Origin: Madurella fahalii | Lineage: Eukaryota; Ascomycota; Sordariomycetes; Sordariales | Assembly (NCBI GenBank): GCA_029876055.1 | Contig: CM056880.1 | Location: forward strand, 558,001-622,000 | Reading direction: 5' to 3' | Length of the DNA: 64,000 nt | Shown here: positions 1 through 11,255 of the stretch, piece by piece | How positions within the stretch are numbered: position 1 is the stretch's first letter | Layout: each line of letters starts with the position of its first letter | The notes under the pieces: model-generated | What the model was told of the DNA's origin: nothing | What the model saw: the letters and a program-made list of their open reading frames with translations, nothing else | Database searches by the model: none | Position numbers and translations under genes: made by a program

Positions 1-1289
1 GAGGGCTTGGGATCAGCGGGATAAACGTTGTGATTCAAAGTCAGCGCGTTTAGTTGATACCCCGGCTGCTGCTTCCTTCTTCTCCTTTTTTTTTTTTCTT
101 TTTTCATCTACGTACCCGCCGGGTTTTCCGGTCAGCTCAGTTTTTCGGTGGCGGCGGCGGGCCCTACGGCGCCGCCAGCTTTGTGATACGGTAAATGGCG
201 GGCCACGCCCCCTGGTATTCGGACCAGGGTCGCTCGCGTGATGCCCATTTGGTCAAGTTCATTCTTGTGGATGTTTCTTGGTGATTATGGGTTGCATTGT
301 CAACGGAATAAACCACCAATGGCAACTCCTGTTTGATGAATGGAGGGATGCCGGTTTCCAGTCATAACAAATGCTGGGGAGAATTGCCCCTATCACACTC
401 ATGGTGAGACCATCCTGGTCTAATCCTCTTCAGCTTTCTTGACGCTATTGCTGGACAACTGCATGTAGAAGAGCTGTCCTTTAGTCCGTAGATTAATTCT
501 TGGCTGGTCGACCGAAAATCTTGGTCCGCAAACCTAGGTACTCGAGAAGTGTCGAGAAAGCCATTTGCTCCAAGTGAAACGCTCGGATCTTGTCTGTGTT
601 TGCACACTTAGGATCATGATACAAACGAGGGCCCTGCCAGGCCGCATTCCTTGGGTCAAATATTTTGGAGGCTTCATAAGCTGGTTCGTATGGTAATAAC
701 CCCTGGTTTTATGTGTGTTGGGATGACAGTGTCGAAACACTCGTCGCAGCCGCAAAAGCCCCACCACATTCTTGCCGAGATTCGCATCCGGTGACTACTC
801 CTCGCGGAATTGGTCAACAACCCTCCTAGTTTAGAATGGGCCAATGTAAGTATAGTGAAGATCGTGATTTCCTTGCCTCTTTCGCCAAGCACTAGGCCGC
901 TCGCCTCCTCGAATTCATCGCTGGGATATACACCACGATGATATTTGCAGATATCTAGGACTTAGTAACTGATTCATTAAGTATCTGCGATAAAGTTCAG
1001 CGCGTTCCGTGACCCGGTTTAGGGTTCATTGAATTGTTATAGGCATTGATTTCCAGAATGGTTTTGCTTAATCGGTTGCATCCTGATGATTTCAGGCCCA
1101 GAGCAGTGTTAATTAGAGCTGAGTACTTGCTTCAAGGAGGTACTTAATTAGTAATTACACCTAGATTTCGAGACAGAACATACTAACCGTTTGCGCTACT
1201 CTAAGCTATTAGAAATGGGCAAAATGTTGTGCTGTAGCTGGACTGCCTCTGGAGAAGGATATCAATATAACTTTTACAAAGACGGATAG
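1..1289. other. Non-coding spacer
   Basis: I see no convincing gene here. Short open stretches on the minus strand between 362 and 892 have no recognisable domain and no splice-supported continuation. A pyrimidine-rich run lies near 80-105. Confidence 0.5.
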
Positions 1290-1903
1290 AGACTGCTGAA
1301 CTTGGCCTCGAGTAATGGCTGATTGTACTGATGTGGTTAAGCTGCTTCTTCAGACGGGCGCTTATGCGGTTGTCTTAGACAAAGCTGGACAGTGTATTGA
1401 TTGCAGCTCTTAGTGCGGGGTATGTCGAAACCGTTAAATTACTTCCCAAACGGGCGCCATCATGACTATCTTAGACAATTTTGGGTGGACGCTACTACCG
1501 CTTCGCTTGGGAAAGGAGCTCTATTAAGATGGCCAAGCTGTTTCTCAAGAGTGTGCTGGCGAGACGGTCGGACAGAGACGGATGGACACGGTTGATTACG
1601 GCTTCAAACAAGAGACATATCGATGTGGTTCAGCCACTACTCGTCACTCGCAGGGTTAACGCCACTTCAAGGATTCTAAGGGCCGTCAGACGTCGCTTAG
1701 GTAGTCTGCAGCAAGTTGCCATGCAGGTGCCGCCCGGCTGCTGCTCAACTCGGGCAAGGTGGGCATCAACTCAAAAGACAATAATAGCAGGACGCCGCTG
1801 GGATGGTTCGCCAAGATGGAACACAAGGATACCATGCAGCTGCTGCTCTGGCTGCCGTACCAGGCCGGTAGCAGCACCCAGTTACAGGGGAGTAGTTCGA
1901 TAG
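1290..1903 (+). pseudogene. Ankyrin-repeat protein relic
   Basis: Frame-hopping translation gives pieces of successive ankyrin repeats: DVVKLLLQTGA (about 1340), LIAALSAGYVETVKLL (about 1400) and LITASNKRHIDVVQPLL (about 1590). They are separated by frameshifts and stops, and the longest open piece runs 1481-1903. No start, no intact repeat array and no partner domain can be seen. I read it as the decayed remnant of an ankyrin protein, possibly of a HET/NACHT-ANK type. The link to the intact ankyrin gene at 53-56 kb is only by family, not by demonstrated identity. Confidence 0.65.
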
Positions 1904-2487
1904 CGCGAGGCGGTAGCTGAAGTCGGAATATGGAGGCCCTCTGGCTCGTTCGCTAAAGTAATACGGATGCTAAGTAATATGCAGTAAATTTCTCAGAAGC
2001 AAAATCAAATGTAGAATTGCTTACCCTAAGTCTGTTTATCCATCGCGGCCTTTTATTTTAAAAGATATCGCCAGACTCAGTTCACTACGGCACCTAGTTA
2101 TGATCGATTCCGGAAGGTGCTGAATGGGTGAAGTCGCTTGTGCGTGCTTACATGGGAGGAATGAAGGCAGAGAGGAGAGCTTGATTAGGTCCGTAGAACC
2201 TCGACTTCGGAGAAAACGACGAAACACAAACACCGACTGGGTTATGAGCCACGTGGAGGCGCAGGGAGGCGGCATCAAGGGCCGTGCCTCCAAACCCGCC
2301 AAGAATAGCCAGGCGCACGTGGTAATTAGTATTAAGTATTACACATTACCCAAGTTAGAGACACAACCAGACCTCCCGATTCCGTGGACCACTCAAAAAT
2401 CTCCGCCGCCGATAACCTTATGCAAACGTCCCCAGCCCATCCTCAGTCCTTCCTCCGGGGAAGGGTTCATCAACTGGGCATGAGATG
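1904..2487. other. Spacer downstream of the rhodopsin-domain gene
   Basis: No gene is supported. An open frame at 2124-2483 (plus) shows no domain and abuts the 3' end of the minus-strand gene. Confidence 0.5.
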
Positions 2488-3860
2488 TTAAGGGCTGCTG
2501 CTCCAAAAGAAATCCTTGGTCACCATGATCTCATGGGGGAAAGAGTCTGGAGTGTCCTTCTTCTGGTGCGACAAGTCCCCCGACTTCGGCCTCTTCTCAC
2601 CCACCGCCGTGACCGATGCATTCACCGTCAACTCAATCTCATCTTCCCCACGCAACAGCATGCGGGGCTTCCAGCTGCTAGTGCTCCAGTTTGTCCGCTT
2701 GGGAATATTGGACTTCTCCGAAACGTACATTTCGGGCGCATCGGAGTTGGAGTTGGAGTAGCCGTCGCGGCGCCACAAACGCCGAACGAGGGGCGCGTAA
2801 GTGGGCAGGCAGGCGCACACGATGCCGATGAAGGGCTCGCAGCAGGACCAGACAAAAACCTTGGACATGGCCCATGTGAAGTCGGGTGACTTCACGAGCT
2901 GATCCATCATCACAATGCGGACGGCCGAGGCGATGCAGACACTGCAGATGCCCGAACAGTTAGCGCATTGGCACCGAGCATATCCAGAGGAAAATGACAG
3001 AAGAGAGAAATGCGAGAAAATACGCACAATCCGCCGAGGAGAAGGATCCCGCCAATGAAGACCTTCTTGGTGGTGGGCAAACGCAGGTTCCAGACTGTGA
3101 TGCGGTTAGCAGCCGCATGGAGGCGTTTCCGAAAACCATCGGGTCATCCCGAAAGCTAAGCCTGTCGGCGGCCTGACTTACTCGTCGGGGTGGGGACCAG
3201 CAGGATGGCCACATCGATCACCAGACCAATGACTCCGTTGCAGAAGTAGAAGAGCGGGGCGTCGATACATGTACCCGTGGCAGTCGGGTCGGTGTACTGC
3301 CTCCAGTAGTAGCTGATGGGCCTGCATCCTGCAAGCCATGTAATCGTCACCTCGGCCCAATGGGCGCAGGTGAGGGCGAAGACAATGTACCATACGGCGT
3401 TTGTGCCGAAGATGCGGCGGTAGAACAGGAGGATGGAGATCTTGGTTGCCGAGATGCACGTTATGTAGACGATGACGAAAGCGTACGTTGTCTGGTAGAG
3501 CTTGGTGAATTCGTCCACAGTCACAACCCAGAGGTGCTTTCCGCCGCCCCAGCGGACACTGATCAGACAGCACACAGCCGTTCCGACCCCCATAACCTTG
3601 CCGGCGTGTCAGCTCTCCTCATTCCCCACAGCCGTTTCACGGAGAGATGTTCTGTTTCCCCTCACCGCAGCAAACACGATCACGTAGTCGTCGATAGCCA
3701 ACCCGGGTCCCGTTTTCATTAGCCGGGTGAACATGCGTAAGACCACGGCGGCAATGCCGAGAACCATGATGCCGACAACCGAGCCGATGATATCCCCGTT
3801 CTGATGCTCTGCAAGGTTCACGCCAGGCGGTGCGTCACCCCAGACCCCCGAATTCGACAT
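2488..3860 (-). CDS. Rhodopsin-domain 7TM integral membrane protein
   Basis: Four exons can be joined: 3860-3666, 3596-3182, 3094-3028 and 2941-2488. The introns are 3597-3665, 3095-3181 and 2942-3027, each with GT...AG and a CTAAC/CTGAC-like branch site. The protein starts MSNSGVWGDAPPG, as many fungal rhodopsin-domain (SAT5/Pth11-like) proteins do. It has about seven hydrophobic segments, including IIGSVVGIMVLGIAAVVL, a cytosolic stretch with LFYRRIFG and a Cys-bearing loop before the last helices. A hydrophilic tail of about 100 residues follows. The family sits in the plasma membrane and is often compared to GPCRs, but ligands are unknown. The ATG at 3860 is preferred because upstream in-frame residues look like 5' leader. 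I am sure of the family, not the role. Confidence 0.85.
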
Positions 3861-6216
3861 GGTTGGATACCGAAAAAGACCCGACAAGCACAGCTCCGAT
3901 GCAAAGAACTGCTGCACTGCTGCACGGCTGGACGGCTGGACGGCTGCACGGTACTGGCTGCGCCAATGGACCCTGAGGGAATAAGACGAAACGTGATGGG
4001 GCAAACAACAGGCCTAATCGACCCGTGATGTGTCCGGTGACCCTACGAAAGAGACCGAAAAGGAGGCCGTCTCAGGAGTAGCGGGCAAACTTTGCATGAA
4101 AGCGTGACGCAGAGGGATCGAATGGCATGCGTCAATTCCATGGCCATGTGAAGCAGGACTCGCAGCGTTTTCAATTTTGAAGAGACGCATCAGCCGCGGC
4201 CCAGACGCTAGTGCCGTCGCTGCCTTTGTCTCTGCAGTGCTCTTCCGCTTCCCAAACGAGACACTGGTGGCATGTGCCGTCACACATCGGAGTCCATTAG
4301 TGCCGTGATCTCGTGTGACTGTGAATCGACGGGCTTGTATTCTGAGCTTCGGACTGGATGGTGCGCAACGGTCACGACCGATAGATCCTTGCTCCTGCCT
4401 CGCCGCCTGCACCTCACAGCCCCTCGAGGAACAAGAGCCCAGGTGCTGGTGCAGATCGTCGTTTTTGTGTTCCCGCAGAGCCCGGACTAGCGGCTCTCCC
4501 GGCGGCTGGATGAGAATCTTTCCCAGCGCCACCTTGCTGTGGCGGGCGTCGGCCGGAAACCCCTCTGAAAAAGAAGAATAAAAACTTTTTTTTTTTTTTG
4601 CCTTGCGAATTCTGCAAGCCAATGCCGGGGAGCATTCCAGTGCATTCCCCGTCGTCTGTCGCGGTTGTCCCGCCGTTTGTGCAGGAGATCCAAGGTACCC
4701 CGAGTCGAGCAGCATGAAACCCGTCGCATGATTGCATCAGCCCTCTCAAACTGCGTGGATCCACCATCAACCCCCTGCGCACCCAATGAGCCGCGTCCCA
4801 GGCCAGGCAGTCCCATTTCACTCAGCTCCAGCACAGTATATCTGCACGTGGCAGGGCGGTGTTTCCGACGATCGTCTCCTGTTCCGTGCAAGGCATCATG
4901 CTCATTGGAGCCGATATCGCCGAGTCGCATTGTCACCTCGAGTCTTGCAGACGAATCCGAGGACACATCACCTCGTGGCTACTGGGCTCCACTCGCCACG
5001 GCGCGCGAAGATTCGGTGGCCAGCTCAGTGTCTCCACCAACACGCGCCCCAGAATGCATCTTCCCTCTTTGGGGAGTGATGATCCGCCTCGAAAAAAAGC
5101 CACCACTACAGTGCGCCCACTGCGCCAGCGACATGTCCCAAGTCCCGCACTTCCCTCGCACCCATTGGCTGTTCCTCCTGCCGTGCTGTTGAGTCATGAA
5201 CAAGCGATGGGAGACGGCGCAGATCGGTTGGGCTGAAATGGGGCCCCCGCAGCGCCCAATGGCGTTGGACAGATGCCGGCCGGATGCCGGGCGGTCGACC
5301 GCTCTCGCATGGTTGGGCCCAAACACCAACCTTCCAAGGAAGGGCCGGGACGGAGCCCAGTCCCTCCCGGCTAGCCTCTGAGCGGAAAGCCGACGGCAGA
5401 CAAATGGGATGCCAGAGCACTACAACTTGGTACAGCTCTCTCCGTAGCGCATCCTTTGTATTACGGGCCTCGAATCCCGACACCACCGAGAAGTTTGACC
5501 GGAGCAGCGTCCCGGCGGCCAGTCGAACCCCGTCTTGGCGGTCACAGGATTCTTCACGGGAGCGCGTCATATTCACATATGATGACACTATTTAAAGGCA
5601 GTCGCTCCGTATTGGCATCGCCATTGGCTCAGCATCGCCCCAGCCCGACTGTAGCTGATGATGGAGGCCCGCGAATCTTCGGACTGTAACACAAGACCCG
5701 TGCGGTTGTTTGCTTGTAGACCTACACAGGATCAGCCTCTACACCAGCTCTATGGTGAAGTCTACCCGCGTCCCGGACGAAGGCTAGAGTGGTAAGCGCG
5801 AGTAATTAGATTAGCAATGCCATTGGGAAAACACCGCACCACACGTAACCCTGTCGACGTGATATCCCGCTCTCTCTATCTCGCGACGCACATTGTGAGC
5901 ACTAACGCAGGTTCGTTGGTGATGGGCCTTGGCCATGAAGTAGTTGGCTCATACATGACCGTGTTGGTGATTCGTTCAGCTTTGGGATATGGCCGCGGTT
6001 GCCGAAAGATTGGTTCTTCTTCTGACATCAGCCCCAAACACCTCTATGGATGTATATCGTCACCAGATATCCGAGAACCTACTTCAGCATATAAACGGAC
6101 ACACACCCTCGACCTAGAGCGCCGGAGAAGAACTGAGCTCCAGCTATCAAGACAACTTACATACTCAAACATTCTCTTCCGTCAGACTTGAACGCTCTTA
6201 TCAAAACGACGACATC
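3861..6216. other. Long spacer upstream of the IDO-like gene
   Basis: About 2.3 kb hold several overlapping open frames on both strands (for example 4014-4715 minus and 4665-5236 plus). None shows a domain, consistent codon pattern or splice continuation, so I treat them as chance frames in GC-rich DNA. A T-run lies near 4585-4600. A TATA-like CATATAAAC at about 6089-6097 and a pyrimidine-rich leader precede the ATG at 6217 and probably belong to that gene's promoter. Confidence 0.5.
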
Positions 6217-7841
6217 ATGTTGTTTCTCACCACGAAATATGCACTTCTCCCCCTCGTATGCAGCGTCTTCGCTGCCCTCAGCACATTGTCCTCATGGCTG
6301 AAAGGCCGCAAGCACTCGAGCTTCATCCTATCCAAGTTCCACCCACGCAAGATGATCACCCGCAAGACAAATCGAGACAGAATCAAGGACATCACGAACC
6401 TAGCAGACTACCACGAGACAGCAGCCTGCCTGTCTGAACTTGTCCGCAAAGACGGGGCCGGATCATGGCCGCCACGAACAAACACGGCCCACTCGACGTG
6501 GCCAGCAGCTCTGAGGCCATACAAGGAGATCTATCATGAGATGGCGCCCCTCCTGCCGGCGGCCAACATCTCCCTCGACGACGAGGTCAACGAACGGCGT
6601 GTCACCTACTTCCGGACCCGCTTCCAGCAGCTCCTGAGCGAACGAGTCAACCTCCAGGAAGTGGCCCAGCTGCTTGAGGCCGCCGACGCCGGCCGCTGGG
6701 ATGTGATCCCCCGTGACGTATACAACGCCTTCTACAGCTGCATCGCCTGGTGCCGACATGCATACCGGTAAGCCACACCAAAACAAAGCCCTCCCCCCTC
6801 CTCCCCAACCCCCCTCTCCCGCCACCATCATTACCACCACCACAACATTACTAACAAATCAACCCGCCACTAGCTGGGGTACTATCCCCGCCGTGAAAGT
6901 GGCGCAGCTCGAGAAGACAGTCTCGCTGCCGGCGGAGCTGACGGCGCCGTGGGCGTCGCTGCAGGCGCACTTCGGGCTGTCATCGGACTCGGGCAACATG
7001 ATGGCGAACCTGGTGCTCAACTTCTCTCCGTCGGGGGCGTACACGTTCCGGATCAACACGGGGCTGTCGGCGGTGGTGACGACGTCGGAGGAGGAGTTTG
7101 CGCGCATCGCGCACGAGATGGAGCACCTGGCGGTGCCGATCTACTGCGACGTGGTGCAGGCCATCATGGCCTTCGCGCGCGGGGACCGCGGCGCCTGCCT
7201 CGCGCACGCGCGCGCCATCACGGCGCAGCTCCGCCCCGCCCTCAGCAGCTACTACGAGCGCGTGCACGACGACAAGATCGCCCGCTCCGTGTGGCTCAGC
7301 CGCGTCCAGGGCTTCTACGCCTGGGGCGCCGGCTACGAGAACGAGGCCAGCGGCGAGTGGGAGAAGTTTGACGGCCTCAGCGGCAACCAGGTGCTGCTCT
7401 TCCAGGTGCTCGACGCCTTCCTGGGCCTGGAGCCCTACCTGCCCCGCGAGGTGCTGGAGCGCAACGTGCCGAAGCTGCAGAGGGACTTCTGCGAGGCGGT
7501 CGCGAGACACGCTTTCCGCCACTCCCTCGGCAAGGAGGGCGTGGACGGACGCATTCGGGACGAGCTCACCGAGATTGTGAAGCGGCTGAGGGTACGTTTA
7601 TATCATATTTATCTGTCCTGCACATGGAGAGACACAGAGAGATAGAGAGAGAGAAAAGGAGGCTAACAGACTGCAGCTCTTCCGCTCGGCTCATCGCACT
7701 CGCGCCAAATCCTACTTGATGGTGCCGGCCCCTGAGAGGCTCCCAATGACAGCAGGGAAGTCACTCCTGAAGGCGGATATGGACCACAGCATGCAGTTCT
7801 TGGACAGCTTCATGCTCGGCAGACTGCAGCAGACGGTGTAG
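6217..7841 (+). CDS. Indoleamine 2,3-dioxygenase-like (IDO/PrnB superfamily) protein
   Basis: Three exons, 6217-6767, 6874-7591 and 7677-7841, give 477 residues. Introns 6768-6873 (branch TACTAAC) and 7592-7676 are canonical. The order of motifs follows the IDO fold as I remember it: a helix ending in C-I-A-W-C-R-H-A-Y-R-W-G, then LPAELTAPWASL, then DGLSGNQVLLFQVLDAFLG (compare the Gly-Ser, FQ and LLG block of IDO). A C-terminal RLRLFRSAH matches the last IDO helix. IDO proteins open the indole ring of tryptophan using haem. In a by-eye alignment the residue at the proximal haem histidine is Gln (in VPKLQRDFC), so catalytic activity is doubtful. The N-terminus has a hydrophobic stretch (LLPLVCSVFAALSTL) that could be a membrane anchor or signal. 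PrnB-like (DUF1864) is the main alternative. Confidence 0.6.
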
Positions 7842-8813
7842 ACGGCCATTTCGACGTTTTTCCCTTGGTTCCTTGCGTTTATTTCATGATACCGGGTTCA
7901 AGAGCGGTTATGAGGGTAGGCAGGTGAGGTGGCGTTGGACATAGGGCGCAAGGCGGCTATGTGTAGCGGGCCTCACGATTAGCAGGCGACGTTTCTGACC
8001 GGATGATGTATTCATCTGATGTCCACGAAGTGATGACAGCGTTGACGCTGGCACCCATGTACTATGGCATAGCTCAGCTGCTTGGCTGGCTCGGCCTAAG
8101 CTAGGGGGCTAACAATGATAGACATCTACTAGTACAAGTAGCTTTTCTTTGATTTTCTTTGTCTTTTTTCTTTTTTTCTTTAGATCATAGAGAGCTATTA
8201 TTTCAATCAAGAGCCACCAAATATTCCAATTGCAATGAACGTTGTTCGAGTGCTCCGTTCGCTCAAATTCAAATGACACTGCGCACACATGGATATATTG
8301 ATTGGAGGGCGCGCTGTCAACGCCGCCGAAGATAGCGACATACTCGAGCCAAATTCAGTGGCCACAACAGCGAATTCTACTTAATATGTAGAGATCAGTT
8401 GCGAAACTCGGAAGGCCGAAAATATACGTAATTACTGCAAATCGTCATTGGAATGGCGGACCTCCGATCCTAGGAGGGACGTTTGAACGGAGGCTAGTTA
8501 TACTGTTGGCCATTTCAGACGGGTGGGCCGACGGTGAGGCTGATTGTTAAGACAATGAGGAGCCAAACCCCGAGTCCGGGGAGAGTTTCAGACATTAGCA
8601 GTGTCACGGTACGGGGACTTGAGACGATCGTGGAGTTACACAAAAGAATCCACCTGCTTATGACATCATTGGCTTGGGCATGTTGCCTTACCTCGGTGAA
8701 GGATCCCGCAATCGGCAATTTTTCTTGGCATCCCGAGAACCGGGCCAACGGTTCAACGAGGCGACCGGAGACTTTGCTTCAAGGCAACCGCACACACCAG
8801 TCACCAAACTAGA
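7842..8813. other. Spacer between IDO-like gene and mitochondrial carrier
   Basis: No gene is seen. A T-rich run lies at about 8150-8185. The stretch just before 8814 probably holds the carrier promoter. Confidence 0.5.
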
Positions 8814-9972
8814 ATGTCGTCCGCGCCGGCCAAAGACGACGCGCATCCGACGGTCAAGGGCCCCAGCGCTCTCCGGTCCATCCTCGCTGGCTCGACGGCC
8901 GGCGCTGTCGAAATTGGTGGGTGCTTTTTCTTTTTTTTCCGCGGCTCATCGAGTCGATCGCTAATCACATTCGGCAGCCATCACATACCCGGCCGAATGT
9001 ACGTTCTCACGCGACAGTCAATTGCCCACCTGAGCGCCCGTCTAACACACCACGGCAGTCGCAAAGACTCGGACACAGCTTAATCGCAGGTTAGCCGAGG
9101 GCCAGAAGCTACCGTGGCCGCCATTCGGCCGGCAATGGTATGCTGGGTGCACCACACTGATCATTGGGAATTCGGCCAAGGCGGGGATTCGTACGTTCTA
9201 CCCAGAAACTATTGGTACGCTGGAGGTCAGGGTTGACGGGGCGAGCCTGCAGGATTCGTCGCCTTTGACCAGTACAAGAAGCTCCTCGCCGATGCGGACG
9301 GCAAAATGTCCGGTCCTCGGACCGTGCTGGCGGGTTTCGGCGCGGGCGTGACCGAGTCGCTGCTTGCCGTCACGCCTACCGAGAGCATCAAGACGACTCT
9401 GTGAGTGCTTCCCACCCTCGTCCAACCTCGCCGCGAAACCCCGCACCTAACCATCTACCGCCCTCCCCAGCATCGACGACCGCAAATCCGCCAAGCCCCG
9501 CCTGCGCGGCTTCCTCCACGCCGTCCCCATCATCGCCCGCGAGCGCGGCATCCGCGGCTTCTTCCAGGGCTTTGTCCCCACCACGGCGCGGCAAGCGGCC
9601 AACAGCGCGACCCGATTCGGCTCCTACACGGCCCTGAAGCAGCTCGCCGAGGGCTACACGGCGCCCGGCGAGAAGCTCGGCGCGGTGGGCACCTTTGCCA
9701 TGGGCGGCCTGGCGGGCCTGATCACCGTCTACGTGACGCAGCCGCTCGACACCATCAAGACGCGCATGCAGAGCATCGAAGCGCGGCAGATGTACGGCAA
9801 CTCGTTTCGGTGCGCCAGTATCATCTTCAAGCAAGAGGGCATCCTGACGTTTTGGAGCGGGGCGCTCCCACGCCTGGCGCGGCTGATCATGAGCGGCGGG
9901 ATTGTCTTCACCATGTATGAGAAGAGCATGGAGATGATGGATCGGCTGGATCCCGAGAGGAGATACATCTGA
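8814..9972 (+). CDS. Mitochondrial tricarboxylate (citrate) carrier
   Basis: Five exons, 8814-8916, 8978-8998, 9059-9190, 9253-9400 and 9471-9972, give 301 residues, the usual length of the family. The second exon is only 21 bases. The three repeats each carry the carrier signature: TYPAEFAKTRTQ, VTPTESIKTTLID and TQPLDTIKTRMQ. The second is the PTE-x-x-K-T form typical of citrate carriers such as yeast Ctp1. Six transmembrane helices are expected in the inner mitochondrial membrane, with citrate/malate exchange as the likely role. Intron donors GTGGGT, GTACGT and GTGAGT are typical. The gene converges on the Cbp6-like gene 233 bases downstream, so two mitochondrial genes lie tail to tail. 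Confidence 0.88.
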
Positions 9973-10205
9973 TGGTGGTTCCGTGGGGGAGGAGGCGTTT
10001 TCTTTGGGTCTCTTACGTTTGAGCGGGCTCGTATATATATATACCCCCCGATTACCATGGGTAGAGAAAAGTTGTATATGCACTGTGGGTCGACCATATC
10101 TGGCGTACATCGCCACCCCGTGCCGCCTCTATTCAAGCTTTCCAGACTCCAGACGCCGTGACCATGCAGATATTGTAGTGTACACGCAAGACATTGTGGG
10201 CTACG

Positions 10206-10691
10206 CTACGTGAGCCGGATCATGCCGCTCAACCTCTTCGCTATCCTCCCCAAGAACGACCGGTTCGGCGCCTCCTCGAGCTCCTTGATCAGCTCATTGT
10301 AGTATGCCGGGTTACTCTCGGGTTCAAAAATCTTGGTGGCGGCGCGATACTGTGACATGCCGTCAGCGCCCATCACCGCAGATGCTTCAAGGACACGGAG
10401 AAACCAACCTTGGTCTTGTATCGGTCTTCGAGCAGCGAGTAGAGCGCATTGGTCTGTTTGAGATCGGCCTGTCCCTGGGCGGCGCCCTTCGCTGCAGGAG
10501 CTAGCGCTCCTTTCTCGAGCCGTTTCGCGAGGACATCCTGTAGCTGGCACTCTGGACGGAGGGGGTCTTTGGGCCAACGATTCAGCACGCCCTGGAAGTG
10601 TCTCGCTGCGACCTAAACGGAACATGGGGTGAGATACTGAAGCTGGGGGACGAATTGGGGTCCAACATACACTCCTTGCCGCGCCGGACAT
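10206..10691 (-). CDS. Cbp6/UQCC2-like cytochrome b assembly factor
   Basis: Three exons, 10691-10671, 10612-10409 and 10349-10206, give 122 residues. Introns are 58 and 59 bases (10613-10670 and 10350-10408); the second has a weaker GTTGGT donor. The first exon is only 21 bases (MSGAARS). The core reads VLNRWPKDPLRPECQLQDVL, then LYSLLEDRY, then SNPAYYNELIKELEEAPNRS and a basic C-terminus. This resembles the small fungal mitochondrial proteins of the Cbp6/UQCC2 group, which help translate and stabilise cytochrome b for complex III. That family call is from memory of the pattern. The gene is divergent from the Bsd2-like gene. Confidence 0.65.
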   Translation of the reverse strand: MSGAARSVCWTPIRPPASVSHPMFRLGRSETLPGRAESLAQRPPPSRVPATGCPRETARERSASSCSEGRRPGTGRSQTDQCALLAARRPIQDQGWFLRVLEASAVMGADGMSQYRAATKIFEPESNPAYYNELIKELEEAPNRSFLGRIAKRLSGMIRLT

Positions 10692-11255
10692 GGTTGTGAG
10701 CTCAGTAGTGATGGTTCTGCTTGACGAACAAGCTATTGCCGCGAGTCACCAATCGTGGGAATTTCTGAGCCGGAATTCCAAGTGGGCCGCAAGCCCATGC
10801 ACGGCATCTCCCGTCAGTTGACCAATGCGCATGATCCTCGGTCAATTTCTGCACTAGACCTAAATAGGGAAAATATGGGCCTGTGAGGCAGCCGCTGGTT
10901 CGCTCATTTTCTTGATGGCGCCACGCAATTCTTGGTCAGACAGGCGGCCCGGCCTGACAGTGGCTCCCGGAACCTGTTGGACGCTTCATCATCCGCCCGA
11001 TTGTCCCTTGAGACTTCGCGACAGAGCATCACGGTCTTTTGCTCTTTGCCGTTTCATTCCACTTTTTCACGGTTCTTCCTCTTTCGCTTTGTTGCCCTTC
11101 CTCCCCGACGGATACCACTCCATTTCCTTATATTTCTTTGCGACATTTACATCCTTGCGCCCGCTGTTTCTTATCTCCGATATTCGTGAGAGGCCAAACC
11201 GGCCAGCACCCAGCGAACCGCCGCGATCGCGATCCCGATCACGACGCCGCGCACC
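10692..11255. other. Shared divergent promoter region
   Basis: The 564 bases between the Cbp6-like start (minus) and the Bsd2-like start (plus) must hold both promoters. The open frame at 10912-11784 overlaps the real Bsd2 exons and its upstream part is not supported. The stretch 11030-11170 is pyrimidine-rich, as is common just upstream of fungal start sites. Confidence 0.55.

Noticed and set aside
4014..4715. 233-residue open frame on the minus strand
   Set aside because: No domain, odd low-complexity Lys run from a T-tract, overlapping frames of equal length on the other strand.
6949..7580. Long plus and minus frames (for example 6980-7522 minus, 7098-7580 plus)
   Set aside because: Shadows of the GC-rich IDO-like exon 2.
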